A stretch of 64,000 bases of DNA. Origin: Anadara kagoshimensis (lineage: Eukaryota; Mollusca; Bivalvia; Arcoida; Arcidae). The position numbers were made by a program, and so were the translations under genes. The stretch spans positions 41,587,309 to 41,651,308 of the forward strand of contig CM037874.1 in the NCBI GenBank assembly GCA_021292105.1. The letters run 5' to 3'. Below, piece by piece: positions 1 to 11,817 of the stretch. Numbering within the stretch: the first letter of the stretch is position 1; the number at the start of each line of letters is the position of its first letter. Under the pieces are notes generated by a model that was given only the letters and a program-made list of their open reading frames with translations, was not told the origin of the DNA and did no database searches.

Positions 1-200
1 TGTCATCTCGCAGGGCACCTGGTGACCGAATGGTCTAAAATGCTGGGTTAGGGATGACAGTGTTTCTGACCTCCATTTAGGTTCATATCCCATCTGAACA
101 GATCCTAGTTTAAGAAAGTTTGTCTGTTTGCTTGCTGGTACTCGGCCATCCTAGAACATATATGAAAGAATCATGATGGGGTATAAAACTCTATTAAATA
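1..200 (+). mobile_element. tRNA-headed SINE, family A (5' end may be cut by the window edge)
   Basis: Begins GCACCTGGTGACCGAATGGTC (A-box-like), has TTAGGTTCATATCCC (B-box-like) and the shared body GAGAAAGTTTGTC..TTTGCTTG..GGTACTC..CCATCC..TATATGAAAGAATC. Other copies with this body are at 35849, 39497, 60197 and 61237. Confidence 0.65.
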
Positions 201-360
201 CTTCTCTTACTACTTTTTCATCTCGCCTTGACAAAGGATGCACATATGATGCAATCTCTTTTACTTTTCTAGCATTGTGCTATGTACTTTCATGTCAAGT
301 TTTCAGATTATTACCCAGCCACGATAGGCAAAATACCAGTACATATATGGAGGTACATGA

Positions 361-470
361 CCCAGTGGTTAAGACAGTTAACTTTTGTCGCAAGGGTCAT
401 GGGTTCACATCCCAGCCAGACTTCTGTATGTGTATATGTTTAAGTCTTGCTCCATTGTACGGAGTTGAGA
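361..470 (+). mobile_element. tRNA-like SINE head fragment
   Basis: CCCAGTGGTTAAGACAGTTA followed by CATGGGTTCACATCCCAGCC forms A- and B-box-like parts at tRNA spacing. No body of family A follows, so it is a fragment or another family. Confidence 0.4.
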
Positions 471-639
471 AATGAATGAAAGGTTTTCTAGAAAAATTGT
501 TGGGGGTGGGGGACAGTTAACCTGATCATAAGACTGCTTCCCTTTCAAAGGGTTTCCTGTACTCTGTGTTACTTTACACCACTGAATGAGGATAAGCACA
601 GACGTAATCAGAGCCTACAGACTCTGGACAGACTGTTTG

Positions 640-800
640 ATATGTTTTTGAAATGATCACAGTAGTACCTCTCACTGGTTAGGCTGGATTCCAGCTTGGA
701 AAAGTTTGTCAGTTCACTTTCAAAAAGTTTAATGGTTTTGTTTGTGTTCTCCACTTCCCTCCAGTATCCCAGGACTGTCCATTTTGATATAAGTTTATAA
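640..800 (+). mobile_element. SINE family A body fragment
   Basis: Carries CTCTCACTGGTTAGG, GGAAAAGTTTGTCAGTTCAC, and CTCCACTTCCCTCCAGTATCC, matching the family body; the tRNA head is missing. Confidence 0.5.
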
Positions 801-839
801 TACTCTACTGAGGCATGAAATGTCATCAATCAACTCATT

Positions 840-1539
840 GTAAAATGTCATCACCCCATTTGTCATGACTAAATCCATCTCTCCTGGTGGAGAATTGGGC
901 CAATTATCTTTCCTCTTCAGTCATCCCTATTACTTGCTAGTGTGGCTGCCTTTACCTACTAGTATGTCTTCATTCCTATCCCAATTCTTTCACTTTCTAT
1001 TGTCCTATGCCAGGTTTATTTAGCCGTCCTCTTTTCCTCTTTCCTTCAGCAGGTTGCCATGTTAAAGCAATTCTTGGAATTATTGGTGTTACTCACCCAC
1101 AAAATGCCATTTCTCTATTCCACTGATAAACTACATTCTGTATACTAAGTATTTACTTGATAAGTTGTTAATTAAATCTTTATGCAAAATTTATATTATT
1201 ATTTTCAAATTTATTTCAGGGTTTGATGAAATTTACAGAAAATAGGATTATTTTTTCGTGATAACGGATATTCAAGACAGAACCTGTGTCAAATTGAAGT
1301 GCTAAACCAGTTAAAATATGAAAAAAATGTTATTTTCTAAAAATTAACAGTGACAAAAACATTGCATTATTTTCAAAACTGTTAAGTGGAAACAGTTGCA
1401 AAAAATGTTAAAAAACGAGAATGATCACCTGCTAAAAAGCGATATTTGTTATTCAGTGGATTCTTATGAGCAAAGTGTTGACGAGACCCATTAATGACGA
1501 GGAGATGTTTCTGTATCAGAATTTGATATCCTGACCTAG
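840..1539. other. No recognised feature
   Basis: AT-rich sequence in the 3' flank of ANKRD13. I see no exon, repeat or element that I can support. Confidence 0.5.
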
Positions 1540-2500
1540 TTTGGGTGATGCTTCTGGGCATTAAATGGGTTTCAAAAGCATACCATATGTTTTACCCCAT
1601 AACGTTTGTGCGGCAATTTCAATTTCAATGGATATGGAATCATGACAGGTTGATGTTTTTTCCGTAAAAGTGACATAATTCTTAGAATTTGTAAAAAATG
1701 TTTTGATGTCGTTCAGCATAAATGTTTGGGTGATACTTATGGGAATTGAATGAAGTTCACAAGGTTTTCTATGTGTTTTCCTATAACAATCATGTGACAA
1801 TTTTATTTCCAATGGATATGCAATGATACAAAGTGATGTTTTCCAGTAAAAGTGATGTATTTTAGGATGTTTTTGGTGCGGTTCCGCACAGATGTTTGGG
1901 TAATGCTTATGGAAATTGAATGGGGTTCACAAGGTTTACAATGTTTCCCTATAACATTTGTGTGGCAATTTCATTTCCAATAAATATGCAATTATACAAA
2001 TTGATGTTTTCTAGTAAAAGTGATGTATTTTAGGATGTTTTTGGTGCCGGTCTGCACAGATGCTTATGGGAATTGAATTTGGTTGACAAGGTTTACAATT
2101 TGTTACCCTTTAACATTTGTGCGACATTTTCATTTCCAATGGATATTCAATCATACAAGTTGATGTTTTCTCATAAAACCAACGCTATTCTAGAAATACA
2201 TGACAAATGTTTTTGGATGCCGTTCCACCCAAATGTTTGGGTATTGCTTATGGAAAGTGAATGAAATTTACAAGGTTTATTATGTGTTTCCCTATAACAT
2301 TTGTGCGACGTTTTCATTTCTAATGGATATGCAATTATTAAAATTGTCATTTTCTCGTAAAAATGATGTATTCTGGGAATTTGTGGTAAATGATATCGTT
2401 CTGCTCAAGGGATTGATCATGTGGTATATTTGTGCAACATCATTATTTCTATTGGATATGTTATCATACAATTGACATTTTCCACATTTGACGTTATCCA
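1540..2500. repeat. Degenerate tandem repeat, about 160-185 bp unit, 5-6 copies
   Basis: Repeating landmarks: (A/G)TGCTTATGG(G/A)AATTGAAT, then CCCTATAACATTTGTGCG, TTCCAATGGATATGCAAT, GATGTTTTCT and GTTCCGCACAAATGTTTGGG. The TTAT landmark recurs at about 1554, 1740, 1910, 2067 and 2251, so spacing varies from 157 to 186. The copies are diverged; the inverted-repeat element at 5251-5463 has related sequence in reverse. Confidence 0.8.
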
Positions 2501-2828
2501 AGAAATTTGTGAAAATGATATCAATATTGTTCTTCACAAATGTTATGAGGTGTGGTACATCAGCAAAACTCCATTTATTATTTGCATTGGTAACATACAT
2601 TCTTCAAATGAAAAAGACCCTAAAAGCTCCAGGTTGAATTTTTCAATAAATTATTATTAAAAAACAATGAATTATTTTGAGTCGTTTTAGTTGTGTTATG
2701 ATAGAAAGATGTTTATTTCTTTTACTTGAGCTTAGCAATAACAAGATTTTATTGAATGAAATTTCAGGTCCCAGTCAAGAATATTTCACTTATATTAAGA
2801 CATCACCAGCTATGTGATGTTGCATTGT

Positions 2829-3180
2829 GTTATGACCTGAAGGTATGCATATTATAGAATTGCCAAATTGCTTGAATATTTAATGGAGATATGCCTCTTT
2901 TCCACCAAAGATTTACCAGTACATGTGTATTTTACACAATATCCCTAGGAACCTTTACTACACGTAATCTTAAAAAATTTTGAATGCAAATTGATGAAAT
3001 TTGGTAAGTATGTTATGACCTGAAGGCATGCATATTATAAAATGTGATACTGCTTCAATATTCAATGGAGTTATGGAAAACGCCTCTTTTCAACACATAT
3101 TTATTTTACACAATATAGCAACATTGTGCCCTTAAATATTGGAAGTCATACAGTTTTGACTGGTGTATTATATACTGATT
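2829..3180. repeat. Two-copy direct repeat, period about 183
   Basis: GTTATGACCTGAAGGTATGC and ...GGCATGC begin copies at 2829 and 3012; both go on to TTGAATATTTAATGGAG / TTCAATATTCAATGGAG and GCCTCTTTTC. Confidence 0.7.
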
Positions 3181-3231
3181 GGCACCACTATTGTTCAGGG
3201 GCCTTGATTGCCAAATGCTTATGCTTATTGG

Positions 3232-3500
3232 CAGACATGGCCGAGTGGCACTGTCACTGGCTTTTGAAGTCAATGGTTGTGGGTTCGAACCTTACTCGGC
3301 ACTGAAATTTTCAGAGATGATTTTCATCTCCTGCCCATACTAGAGCTGTAAAAAGCTAAATACTAAGATAGTCTTTTGGATGAAACTCAAAACCCAGGTC
3401 CCAGCTCTAGGTGCATACTAAAGACACCTCTGTAGAGTTCGAAAAAGAGTAGGCCACCCATGGCCGTTACAGAGATCGCTTACAACTGAATAATGATTAA
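3232..3500 (+). mobile_element. tRNA-headed SINE, family C
   Basis: Head GGCAGACATGGCCGAGTGGC (A box) and GTGGGTTCGAACCTTACTCG (B box) resembles a Ser/Leu-type tRNA. The body, with CCCAGCTCTAGGTGCATACT and AGTAGGCCACCCATGGCC, differs from families A and B. It is not a working tRNA gene: arms do not pair cleanly and non-tRNA sequence follows. Confidence 0.6.
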
Positions 3501-3534
3501 AACAGACTGAGCAAAGTAAGATACACCATTACAT

Positions 3535-3660
3535 CATGGTGCCTCTCACTACCTAGATTTAGATAACGTATCTGACAGATCCTGGTGTGAGAAAGTTTTT
3601 CAGTTCACTTGTCCAAGGCTAGCTGTTTTCTCTGGCACTCAAGTATCCTCCAATATTCAT
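3535..3660 (+). mobile_element. SINE family A body fragment
   Basis: GGTGCCTCTCACTACCTAG, GACAGATCCTGGTGTGAGAA and CTCTGGCACTC..GTATCCTCC match family A. It abuts the minus-oriented SINE at 3661. Confidence 0.55.
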
Positions 3661-4001
3661 GAGTGAGTGAGTAATGGTGTTTAACATCCCAGTCAAGAAT
3701 ATTTCACTTATATCGAGACATTGCCAGCTATAGTCGAAAGTGCAGAAATTTTGCCTGTGCATTGCGCTTATGGCATTATACAGCAGGGTTCTTTAGTGTG
3801 CCAAGCCCACCGTGACACGGGACCTCGTTTATTTTAAGTTCCCATCCGAAAGAACTGTGACTTTCATTTCGTAATGCCGAGTGCTTGGCAAAAGAACAGT
3901 CACTACCCACTTTTAAGTCTTGGGTCAGACCCGGCTCGGGTTCGAACCCACGACCTCCCACTTACGGAGCGAGTACTCTACCAACTGAGCTACCGCAGTG
4001 G
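3661..4001 (-). mobile_element. tRNA-headed SINE, family B, near full length
   Basis: On the minus strand it starts CACTGCGGTAGCTCAGTTGG with TAGAGTACTCGC and GGTTCGAACCC: intact A and B boxes of an Ala/Val/Lys-like tRNA. The ~250-bp body includes CGAGTGCTTGG/ACGAAATGAAAG and ends at AATATTCTTGACTGGGATGT and TAAACACCATTACTCACTC. Best-preserved of the family B copies here. Confidence 0.8.
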
Positions 4002-4151
4002 TATCCCTATATTCATGAGCTGACTGTTTCAATGTAAGTGAAACAATCTTGACTAGTGCATAAAACTCCACTCTTTATTTTTGTTTAGTGTAAAAATAAC
4101 AAAGACTTTCATATACCATAAAACAAATTTAATACAGAAGGATAGAAATGA

Positions 4152-4450
4152 AACACGAATGTCTGTTCCAAAAAGTTACCAAGCAACCATATACACATTA
4201 ACATCTGGCAGACATGAATGTCTGTTCCAAAAAGTTACCAAGCAACCATATACACATTAACATCTGGCAGACATGAATGTCTGTTCCAAAAGGTTACCAA
4301 GCAACCATATACACATTAAAATCTGGCAGACATGAATGTCTGTACCAAAAAGTTACCAAGCAACCATATACACATTAACATCTGGCAGACATGAATGTCT
4401 GTTCCAAAAAGGTTACCAAGCAACCATATACACAATGAAATCTTGCAGAC
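4152..4450. repeat. 59-bp tandem repeat, about 5 copies
   Basis: The landmark GTCTGTTCC begins at 4161, 4220, 4279, 4338 (GTCTGTACC) and 4397: exact 59-bp spacing. The unit contains GTTACCAAGCAACCATATAC and TCTGGCAGACATGAAT. Copies differ by only a few bases, so the array is young. Confidence 0.95.
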
Positions 4451-5238
4451 AAATGCATTCTCCCACATATGTGAAAAAAAATGTAAATAAAGTTTGAAAC
4501 ACCTTGTAATGAATGTTTAAATACACAAAAATAACTGGTATACAAAATACGTATTTGATGTCTAAAAATAAAACAAATTTATGACACTGAATTTGACATA
4601 CCCATTACACATTTGTGACGGTACAAAGTATATGGCAGCACAAGATAGATTTTATGGCTCTGAGCTTGATTTTAGGAACAAATTGTCAAGCTCTGTTGAG
4701 TTGGCTATTAATTATTATTAAATGTAACCTTGGGAATCTGTATGAGTTGCATTAGTTAACAATAAGTTAACATTTCTTGATTGGACATAAAATTCAATTA
4801 CATCACTTCACTTTTCAGATTCAAGTTTTCCATGTCAAATACTAGGCAAAAGTTTTTTTTTTATTGTTTTTCTTTATACATTTATATTCTCCCACATTTA
4901 TGTTTCTGTGTAACAACTAAATACATGTTTAGGGTTTTTATGAACTTTTATTATAAAAATTCATTTTCTTTCCTCTGCTCCACCAGTTATCCATTGACAA
5001 AACCCTATTATTAGTAACTTAAATATGTAAGCCTGAAGCAGCTAAATATGATATGACCTGACTCAGTAAAATGATATGGTAAATTTTGCTAACAAAAGTA
5101 ACTGATTGTTGGATGGAATTTACGCTAAAATGTTACTGCACCACACTGAGTACAATAACATCATTAGAACCAGACATTATTTTAATGATAAAAGTTCAAG
5201 TTCCTCCAACAATATCCAGTGGTTGGAAATGAGCAGGT
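4451..5238. other. No recognised feature
   Basis: AT-rich flank; the 77-codon plus-strand frame at 4781-5014 is low-complexity and has no coding support. Confidence 0.5.
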
Positions 5239-5250
5239 GTATCATGTGAT

Positions 5251-5463
5251 TAATACCCCTTAATGTTTGTGCCAAACTTTTTGGAAAACATTTATGTTGA
5301 AAATTCCAGGAGTAATGTAATTTTTCCAGGAAACTAATGCGATTCCATATCCAATGGAAATGTTTATGTTAAAATTCCTGTAATAACATAATTTTTCCAG
5401 GAAACTAATACAATTCCATCTCCAATGGGTATAATTGTTTCGCACAAACCTTATGGGGTATTA
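5251..5463. mobile_element. MITE-like element with ~22-bp terminal inverted repeats
   Basis: Left end TAATACCCCTTAATGTTTGT and right end CACAAACCTTATGGGGTATTA are inverted copies. The inside holds two copies of an 80-bp unit (TTTTCCAGGAAACTAAT..ATTCCAT). Its ends and centre resemble the 1540-2500 array in reverse. Confidence 0.65.
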
Positions 5464-5587
5464 CATGGTACACTGGCGAATCCCATTGTCAATTCTATGT
5501 GAGTTTGAAACTTTTTAATTAAAATTGTTAATCAACAACATTGAATTTTGATAGACATTGAGAATACAGTAATACATCACTTTCATC

Positions 5588-5870
5588 TGGAAGTTTGTAG
5601 AGTGCTTGCTCCATAAGTGGGAGGTCGTGTGTGTGTTCAAACCCGACCGGGTCTGACCCAAGACTTGCAAGTGGGTAGTTCTTTCACCAAGCACTCAGCA
5701 TTACAAAATGAAAGTTACAGTTCTTTTGGATGGGATCTTAAAATTACGAGGTCCCATGTCACGGTAGGCATAGCATGATAAAGAATCCTGCTGTATAATG
5801 CCATTTTTGCATCTATAGCTGGCAGCATCTCCATATAAGTGAAATATTCTTGACTGGGACGTTAAACACC
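5588..5870 (+). mobile_element. SINE family B, 5'-truncated
   Basis: Starts inside the head at GTAGAGTGCTTGCTCC, with B-box-like GTTCAAACCCGACCGG, and runs through AATATTCTTGACTGGGACGT and TAAACACCATTT. Confidence 0.75.
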
Positions 5871-5879
5871 ATTTTCATC

Positions 5880-7438
5880 TGGACCTTGATTTTGATGATG
5901 ATTACATTTTAATTACTTTAGAAATGAGAACACTTATAATACATTTATCTGACAAATATAGATAATATAAGGCAGTTTTTGGCTTTAATCATACAAAGCA
6001 GACATAAATTACTACACATACTGTATGTACACTTACAGTATACACTGATAAAGTAATATATGTGTACACAAACACTTACAGTTTGTCCATAATATGTATC
6101 GTATACACATACAGTATACACTGGTAAAGTTAAAACACCTAGTTTGTCCATAATACACAGGTTTTATAATGCAGTTCACATGTGTACAACATGGTACCTG
6201 TGAATATTTTCACAGAGACTTCAATGGTTATAAAAACATATACTTTGCATCTTCCTAGATTAACTAAAACCTCAAATTTAATTTTTCTACTAGCCTACAC
6301 TGTAAATTATCTGTTAAGCATTGTCAAAGGAACAGTAATCCTCAAATCACAATTAAATACACAATGAGTCATGACACCCTAAAGGGTTACGCAGATAGAC
6401 AAAATTTATATATTAGGCCATTTCAATTTAAATAGTAGATCCTCATCCAGGTTGGAATTTTGGGGCAGGTGGGAGAGTTTTATTTTTAAAGGTTTACAGG
6501 GGTGCATAATACCCTTTTTTGGAAAGGCCACAGACTCGACATAACTCCAGAATAAACTTTAAATTAATACATCCGTGATAGGAATCTACCAATTAAATTG
6601 AATTGGCCTTAATATATAAATACAATATTGAGGGTCTCTCCAGTAAAGCTGTCAGGTATAATATATGTTGACAAGTCATGATACTTCAGATCCCAAACCT
6701 AATGTCTGAAGACAAACCAGTGATTCTTTAAAACAGATGTCACCAAGAAACAGTCATAAAAAGAGAGGGTGACAAAAATGTGTCTCAAGTATTGCTTACA
6801 TATTCACCCCCAAACAGAGGCACGTCCATTTTGAGAGAGTGAATATTCTAAAACTACTGAAATAGTGAAATCCTTGTAAAGTATTATCATTAAAGTTTAA
6901 CAAAATAGCATGTACATATGCACAAACACACAGAATAAAAATTTACACATTAATATTCTTGATGATAAATCTTATTTTCTACAACCAAAACGAATCATTC
7001 ATGACAACAATGCAAGCAAGCTTGGGTGGGTATACATAAATCTTTAAGGACACCATGTTCTGCCTCGCATCAGGGGTCAAGGGGTGAGGATCACGTTCAT
7101 GTGGGGGCAAGGATTCCATGATGAGGAAAATTGGTTGGTAAAAAAGAAATAAAATAATTATATATTCAAAGTTCTGTTTTTTAGAAGTAAATTGGGATAC
7201 ATGAAACAAATAACATATACCCAGTAAAAAGCCATGAAAAAGTGCTTTTGAGGTGGAACATGCGATACATGGAGAAACGTGATGATAACCACATAAAATG
7301 GAATAAAACAAGTACAAAACGTAATGTTTACATTGAATCATTACCTTAACAAACATAGCATGTGAAAAAGAGTCTGTAAAAAGTAAAATTTACATTAACA
7401 AACATAGCGAGTCTGTAATTCACCAAAGTAAAATTGCT
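5880..7438. other. No recognised gene
   Basis: AT-rich 3' flank. Contains a short duplicated CATACAGTATACACTG(A/G)TAAAGT (6030 and 6111). Open frames here are short and unsupported. Confidence 0.5.
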
Positions 7439-7640
7439 ATAGTCCGTCAGCGATATCTGGACAGAGTGTTTATAAACACAGAAGTCTTTATATGCAAATA
7501 GGAATCTTATATATATAAAGGTAAATGATGAATGAACGTATGAAGGCTTGAATAATCATTTTCAGTATTAATACTTATTTGTGTTGAATAGACTTACCCG
7601 TGTTTATAAACACTCTGCCACAATATCACTGACAGACTAT
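7439..7640. mobile_element. 202-bp MITE with ~42-bp terminal inverted repeats
   Basis: Left end ATAGTCCGTCAGCGATAT and GAGTGTTTATAAACAC match the reverse complement of the right end (GTGTTTATAAACACTC, ATATCACTGACAGACTAT). A second copy lies at 20709-20925. No transposase is encoded. Confidence 0.85.
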
Positions 7641-7756
7641 TTCCAGGTACAAAAAGAATAGATGTGATAAGAAACCAGATCAAATGACCCGATTTATTAA
7701 TGAATGGATCAGAGTTCCTGATCTACATCCAACATAACCAAAGATAATGTTTGGTC

Positions 7757-7990
7757 TGAGTTTCACAATCATTTCTTAACAAAGAAATTCCTTAACTCAA
7801 ATTTTGGCATCCTATTTTGGATCTACAAATAATTTTTTTGACAAACCGAAATATATATATTATAAGCTTAAAGTGATCTTCAAATTGCACTTTCAATTCC
7901 CCAATAACTATAAAACTAACAAAATAATTAAGATTTCAAATATGCAACATTAAGGAATATTTTAGTGAAGGAAATAATTGTGAAACTGTG
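7757..7990. mobile_element. Long-TIR MITE, copy 1
   Basis: Ends GTTTCACAATCATTTCTTAA and its inverse (AATAATTGTGAAACT). Same family as 22540-22780, 25310-25568 and 63410-63668. Confidence 0.75.
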
Positions 7991-8369
7991 GCCTGTTTTT
8001 TGATGTACACAATGGCTAATATGTCTTGAGGCTTCAGTGGCTAAGAGCTCTACAGATTACTCTATAATATATTTTTTTAACATTTTACGTGCCTGCCACA
8101 GAAAACCCATTTATGACATTAAAAAAATGTTGATGTCATTCCATATTACAGCAAAACCTATATATAAATGCCACCCATGAAAACTGTGGTCTAAATGGAT
8201 GATTGGCTTTATACAGAGTGTGTACCTTTATATGTTACAGATGCAAAAATGTTGTTCACTCAATATCAAAATTACAATGTATTAATTTCTCTGAAATCCA
8301 TTTTAAGTGCTTAAGTTATAAGAATGTTTATAGGATGCTACATTCAGCAAAAAAAAAAAAGAAAAAAAA

Positions 8370-9927
8370 AAGAAACAAGAGGCCCATGGGCCTTAACGCT
8401 CACCTGTGACCTTTGAAGCCATGAGCTTCATTCAAATATCAAAATGATAATTCGGCCAATATTCTAATATACATCCCTATACAAAAAGTTTATAGTTTTT
8501 GAGATAAATAATCATCTCAGTACTTGTTTGTATCTGTGATCTTGACATTTGAACCCTTGCTCTTCATTCATCTATCAAAATGACCACTGTGCCAGTACCA
8601 ACAATATTCTAATATACATGCCTATACAAAAAGTTAATAGTTTTTAAGATAATTAACCATTTAGGTATTCATTCGCATCTGTGACCTTGACCTTTGAACC
8701 CATGACCTTCATTCATATATCAAAATGATCATTAGGATAATACCTAAATAGTCTAATATACATGCCTATACAAAAAGTTCATAGTTTTTGAGATAAATAA
8801 TCATTTCAGATCTTGTTCACATCTGTGACCTTGACCTTTGAACCCATAACCTTCATTCATATATCAAAATGGTTGTTAGGCTAATACCTACAATATTCTA
8901 ATATACATGCATATCCAAAAAGTTAACAGTTTTCAAGATAATAAACCATTTAGGTATTCATTCACATCTGTGACCTTGACCTTTGAACCCATGACCTTCA
9001 TTCATATATCAAAATGATCGTTAGGATAATACCTAAAATATTCTAATATACATGCCTATACAAAAAGTTCATAGTTTTTGAGATAAATAATCATTTCAGT
9101 ACTTGTTTACATCTGTGACCTTGACCTTTGAACTCATGACCTTTATTTATATATCACAATGACCATTGGGCCATTACCTACAATATTCTAATATATATGC
9201 CTATACAAAAAATTCATAGTTTTGCAGATAATTAACTATTTTGGTAAACTTGTACATCTGTGACCTTGACCTTTGAACCCATGAACTTAATCGATATATC
9301 AAAATGATCGTCATGTCAATACCTACAATTAACCAAAAATCCTAAGTCATTATCACCAGAAATGTTTAAAAAATAGCAATTTTTATCAAAGGTCAAAAAC
9401 TGGGACATGACCTTGACCTTTGACCTTGACATCAATCGGAAGAAAATTGCAAGACAAGATCAACAGTGAAAACTCCATACAATTATCTTCAGCCATTATG
9501 AAGTTATAACAATATATGTCTCATTTTAAAAATTACATAATTTTACGCAAAAAACGCGTAACCTATTTTTCGTCCAATTTTCATGAAAAACACAATTTTA
9601 GTGTATCTAGGTATCCTGAATCCAAATATCCAATCAAAATTTGCCTGCAACTTTTGGTTTCAGAGAAGAAGATTTTTTGTCTTTTGACTATTTATAGTAA
9701 CGGCAGCCATATTGTTGGGCGTGGTCAAACCCCGAACACAATTTTGAAAGAAAGCCCAGGCATAATAATCACCAAGTTTCATCAAATTTGGCTCAGTAGT
9801 TTTGGAGAAGAAGATTAAAATGTAAAGTTTACGCACAACGCACGACACACGACGGACGACGAACGACGGACGACGGACGGTGATAGATAGCAATAGCTCA
9901 TCTGAGCCTTTCGGCTCAGGTGAGCTA
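8370..9927 (+). mobile_element. Helitron-like ('pearl'-type) non-autonomous element with a 145-bp tandem core
   Basis: Left end ACAAGAGGCCCATGGGCCTT then CGCTCACCTG; right end GCTCATCTGAGCC, a GAGCC/GGCTC hairpin, and AGGTGAGCTAA. A hairpin shortly before CTAA recalls Helitron 3' ends. Between them sit a tandem array (8411-9330) and a 600-bp unique part with the CGACGGACGACG-rich run at 9840-9885. Matching ends in reverse orientation frame a different core at 55514-57336. Open frames inside (9516-9893) are not host genes. No Rep/helicase is present. Confidence 0.7.
8411..9330. repeat. 145-bp tandem array, about 6 copies, alternating A/B subtypes
   Basis: ATCTGTGA recurs at 8532, 8677, 8821, 8966, 9111 and 9256 (spacings 145,144,145,145,145). 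Odd copies share GAGATAAATAATCATTTCAG; even copies share AAGATAATTAACCATTTAGG, so the true unit is a ~290-bp dimer. Each unit carries TGACCTTGACCTTTGAACC. Confidence 0.95.
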
Positions 9928-10680
9928 AAAAAAAGACTCAGATCAATATAATTTGAAATTATGCTGCTTATCTGTGCTGGATTAATCTGCAGATATGTAA
10001 ATATTTAGTATGAAATCTCTATCGAAATTTACATATTCTGACAATCTACAATCTTGTAATAAATACTTGATATTTATCGATAAATGTATTCTTTTTCTAC
10101 CCCTTCTTGGTTTATTATGGATGGGGGATACGGTTATCTGAATCCAAGATTTACATTTGCAAATTCTAAATAGCATTATTGTCGTTTTTCTGAAAATACT
10201 TGAATCAAAGATTCGCACACATACACATTCACACAAACACACACACAGGTGAAAAGCGGCGAGGGGAAAACACAACTTGCCTGCTCCATATTTTACCTGC
10301 AGTTTCCCTATATTACAAAATATTAGCAACACATGAGTATTTGTGACAAAAATTAGTACTCGATATATTTACAATTTATACCAAGAAGCAGACTATTGAC
10401 AAAATAAAATCACAGAAGACTTGTCATTTCCTTATTAGTTACTTTGACTAGATTATGAAATGGGCAAAGAATTTTGAAACCAATGACCTTTACATAAATT
10501 TGATCAACTGTAGTAGATATAAGTGCCAGTGATATTAATTTTGGTTAATTATGATTCACAGGATCTGTATGTCTTGTCAAATGACCAGTGTGAATTTGCA
10601 ATCCTGAAGTAAAAGCAAATCGCTGTGATTAAAAACCATGTAAAATGATGTCACAGAACAATTGATTAACTGACATAACC
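9928..10680. other. No recognised feature
   Basis: AT-rich flank with a short CACACA run at 10205-10248. Confidence 0.5.
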
Positions 10681-11480
10681 AATGATAAAGTTTGTTCTCT
10701 GATATCAAATTGTGTGAAATTTGTTTCATATTTGGATAAAAAATCGGATTTGAGACCAGGCCTGCAAACCCTATTGCTCTGTGTGGGATAACATAATAAA
10801 ATGTCTTGCATGGATGAGTGCAGTGTGCTCAGAGCAAAATGTAGAAAGGGTTCTTTAGCATGCAATCCTATTGTGACACAGGGTATTAGGTTTTTTATAT
10901 CTCTTTTGAAACACCCAGGGCTTTCATGTCTAAATGCAGGGCGATTTGCCAATGTACAGTCACTATCTATTTTCAAGTCCTGGTCGGACCCAACCTGTCA
11001 GGGCTAAATTTGAATTTTTATTACTGTAGAAATGACGGGTCTACACTGTCGTTAGCAGGCATCACATGATAAACATTCAAACCCCAGGCAGATATGTGAG
11101 TCTGAAACATATTACTGATGTCTAACTTAACACTGGCATAAAAAAAATTCATTAATGTTCAAACTTATAAAATGCAGCAGGACATTGGTTTTTATCTCTT
11201 CTGAAACACCCAAGATGTTCATATTTAAATGCAGGGTGCTTTGGAAAGTACAATCACCAAGTCACTATCTATTCTCAGGTCCTGATCAGACCCTGCCATG
11301 GCTAAATTTAAATTTTTATTACTGTAAAAATGTCAGGTCTACACTGGTTAGCAGGTATCACATGATACACAGTCGATCCACAGGCAGATATGCGAGTCTA
11401 AAACATATTACCGATGTCTTAACTTAAAACTTAACACTGGCGTAAAAAAAATCATTAATGTTCAAACTTATAAAACATAG
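10680..11480. repeat. Two-copy tandem duplication, period about 295-303, with decayed SINE family B sequence
   Basis: ACACCCA begins at 10911 and 11206, and ATTAATGTTCAAACTTATAA at 11151 and 11454. Inside are ATGCAGGG(C/T)G..GTACA(G/A)TCAC..TATTTTCAAGTCCTG..GACCC pieces that match family B in minus orientation. It lies just downstream of the ANKRD13 stop and may be part of its 3' UTR. Confidence 0.75.
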
Positions 11481-11585
11481 CTTCAAAAATTCATGTTAGA
11501 CAATGAGACATTTCACTTTATGTGCATGTAAATAAATAGGATTTCAAACACAGAAGTACAACATGAACTAGCTATATAACTTTTA

Positions 11586-11817
11586 TCATTTCTCCGTCAA
11601 CGACAATTTTAAGATCATTTCTAATTCTTTTTCTTCTTCTTGCCGTCTTCTCTCATCTTCTTCCTGTTGTCGTTGCGATATTTCGAGTGCAAGCTGCAGC
11701 TGTTCTTCCTCGGCTGACATCACAGGAAGTGGGCGGGGTTGATTTGTTTCGGTTGGTGATGTGGCCTTTGAATTGTAACCATTTGAATTATTTCCCTTTA
11801 AACTATCTGCTATAGCT
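11586..11817 (-). CDS. ANKRD13: ANKRD13 exon 14 (two UIMs and stop, residues 525-600)
   Basis: Encodes a Ser/Asn-rich linker, then [17 protein letters not shown] and [17 protein letters not shown], two ubiquitin-interacting motifs separated by a charged EEDERRRQ helix, then TGA at 11588-11586. Acceptor TTTTTCAG. No convincing single poly(A) site was chosen; several AATAAA-like sites lie between 10000 and 11350 on this strand. Confidence 0.94.

Noticed and set aside
3232..3310. Possible Ser/Leu tRNA gene
   Set aside because: Has A- and B-box sequences but the arms do not form a clean cloverleaf, and SINE-like sequence follows; same for 35849, 39497, 60197 and 61237.
3776..3961. Minus frame with MGGRGFEPEPGLTQDL
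   Set aside because: Read-through of SINE family B; similar frames appear at 10629 and 50226 for the same reason.
9516..9893. Overlapping frames of 100 and 77 codons near the CGACGGACGACG run
   Set aside because: They lie in the non-coding right part of the Helitron-like element and occur with its repeats.
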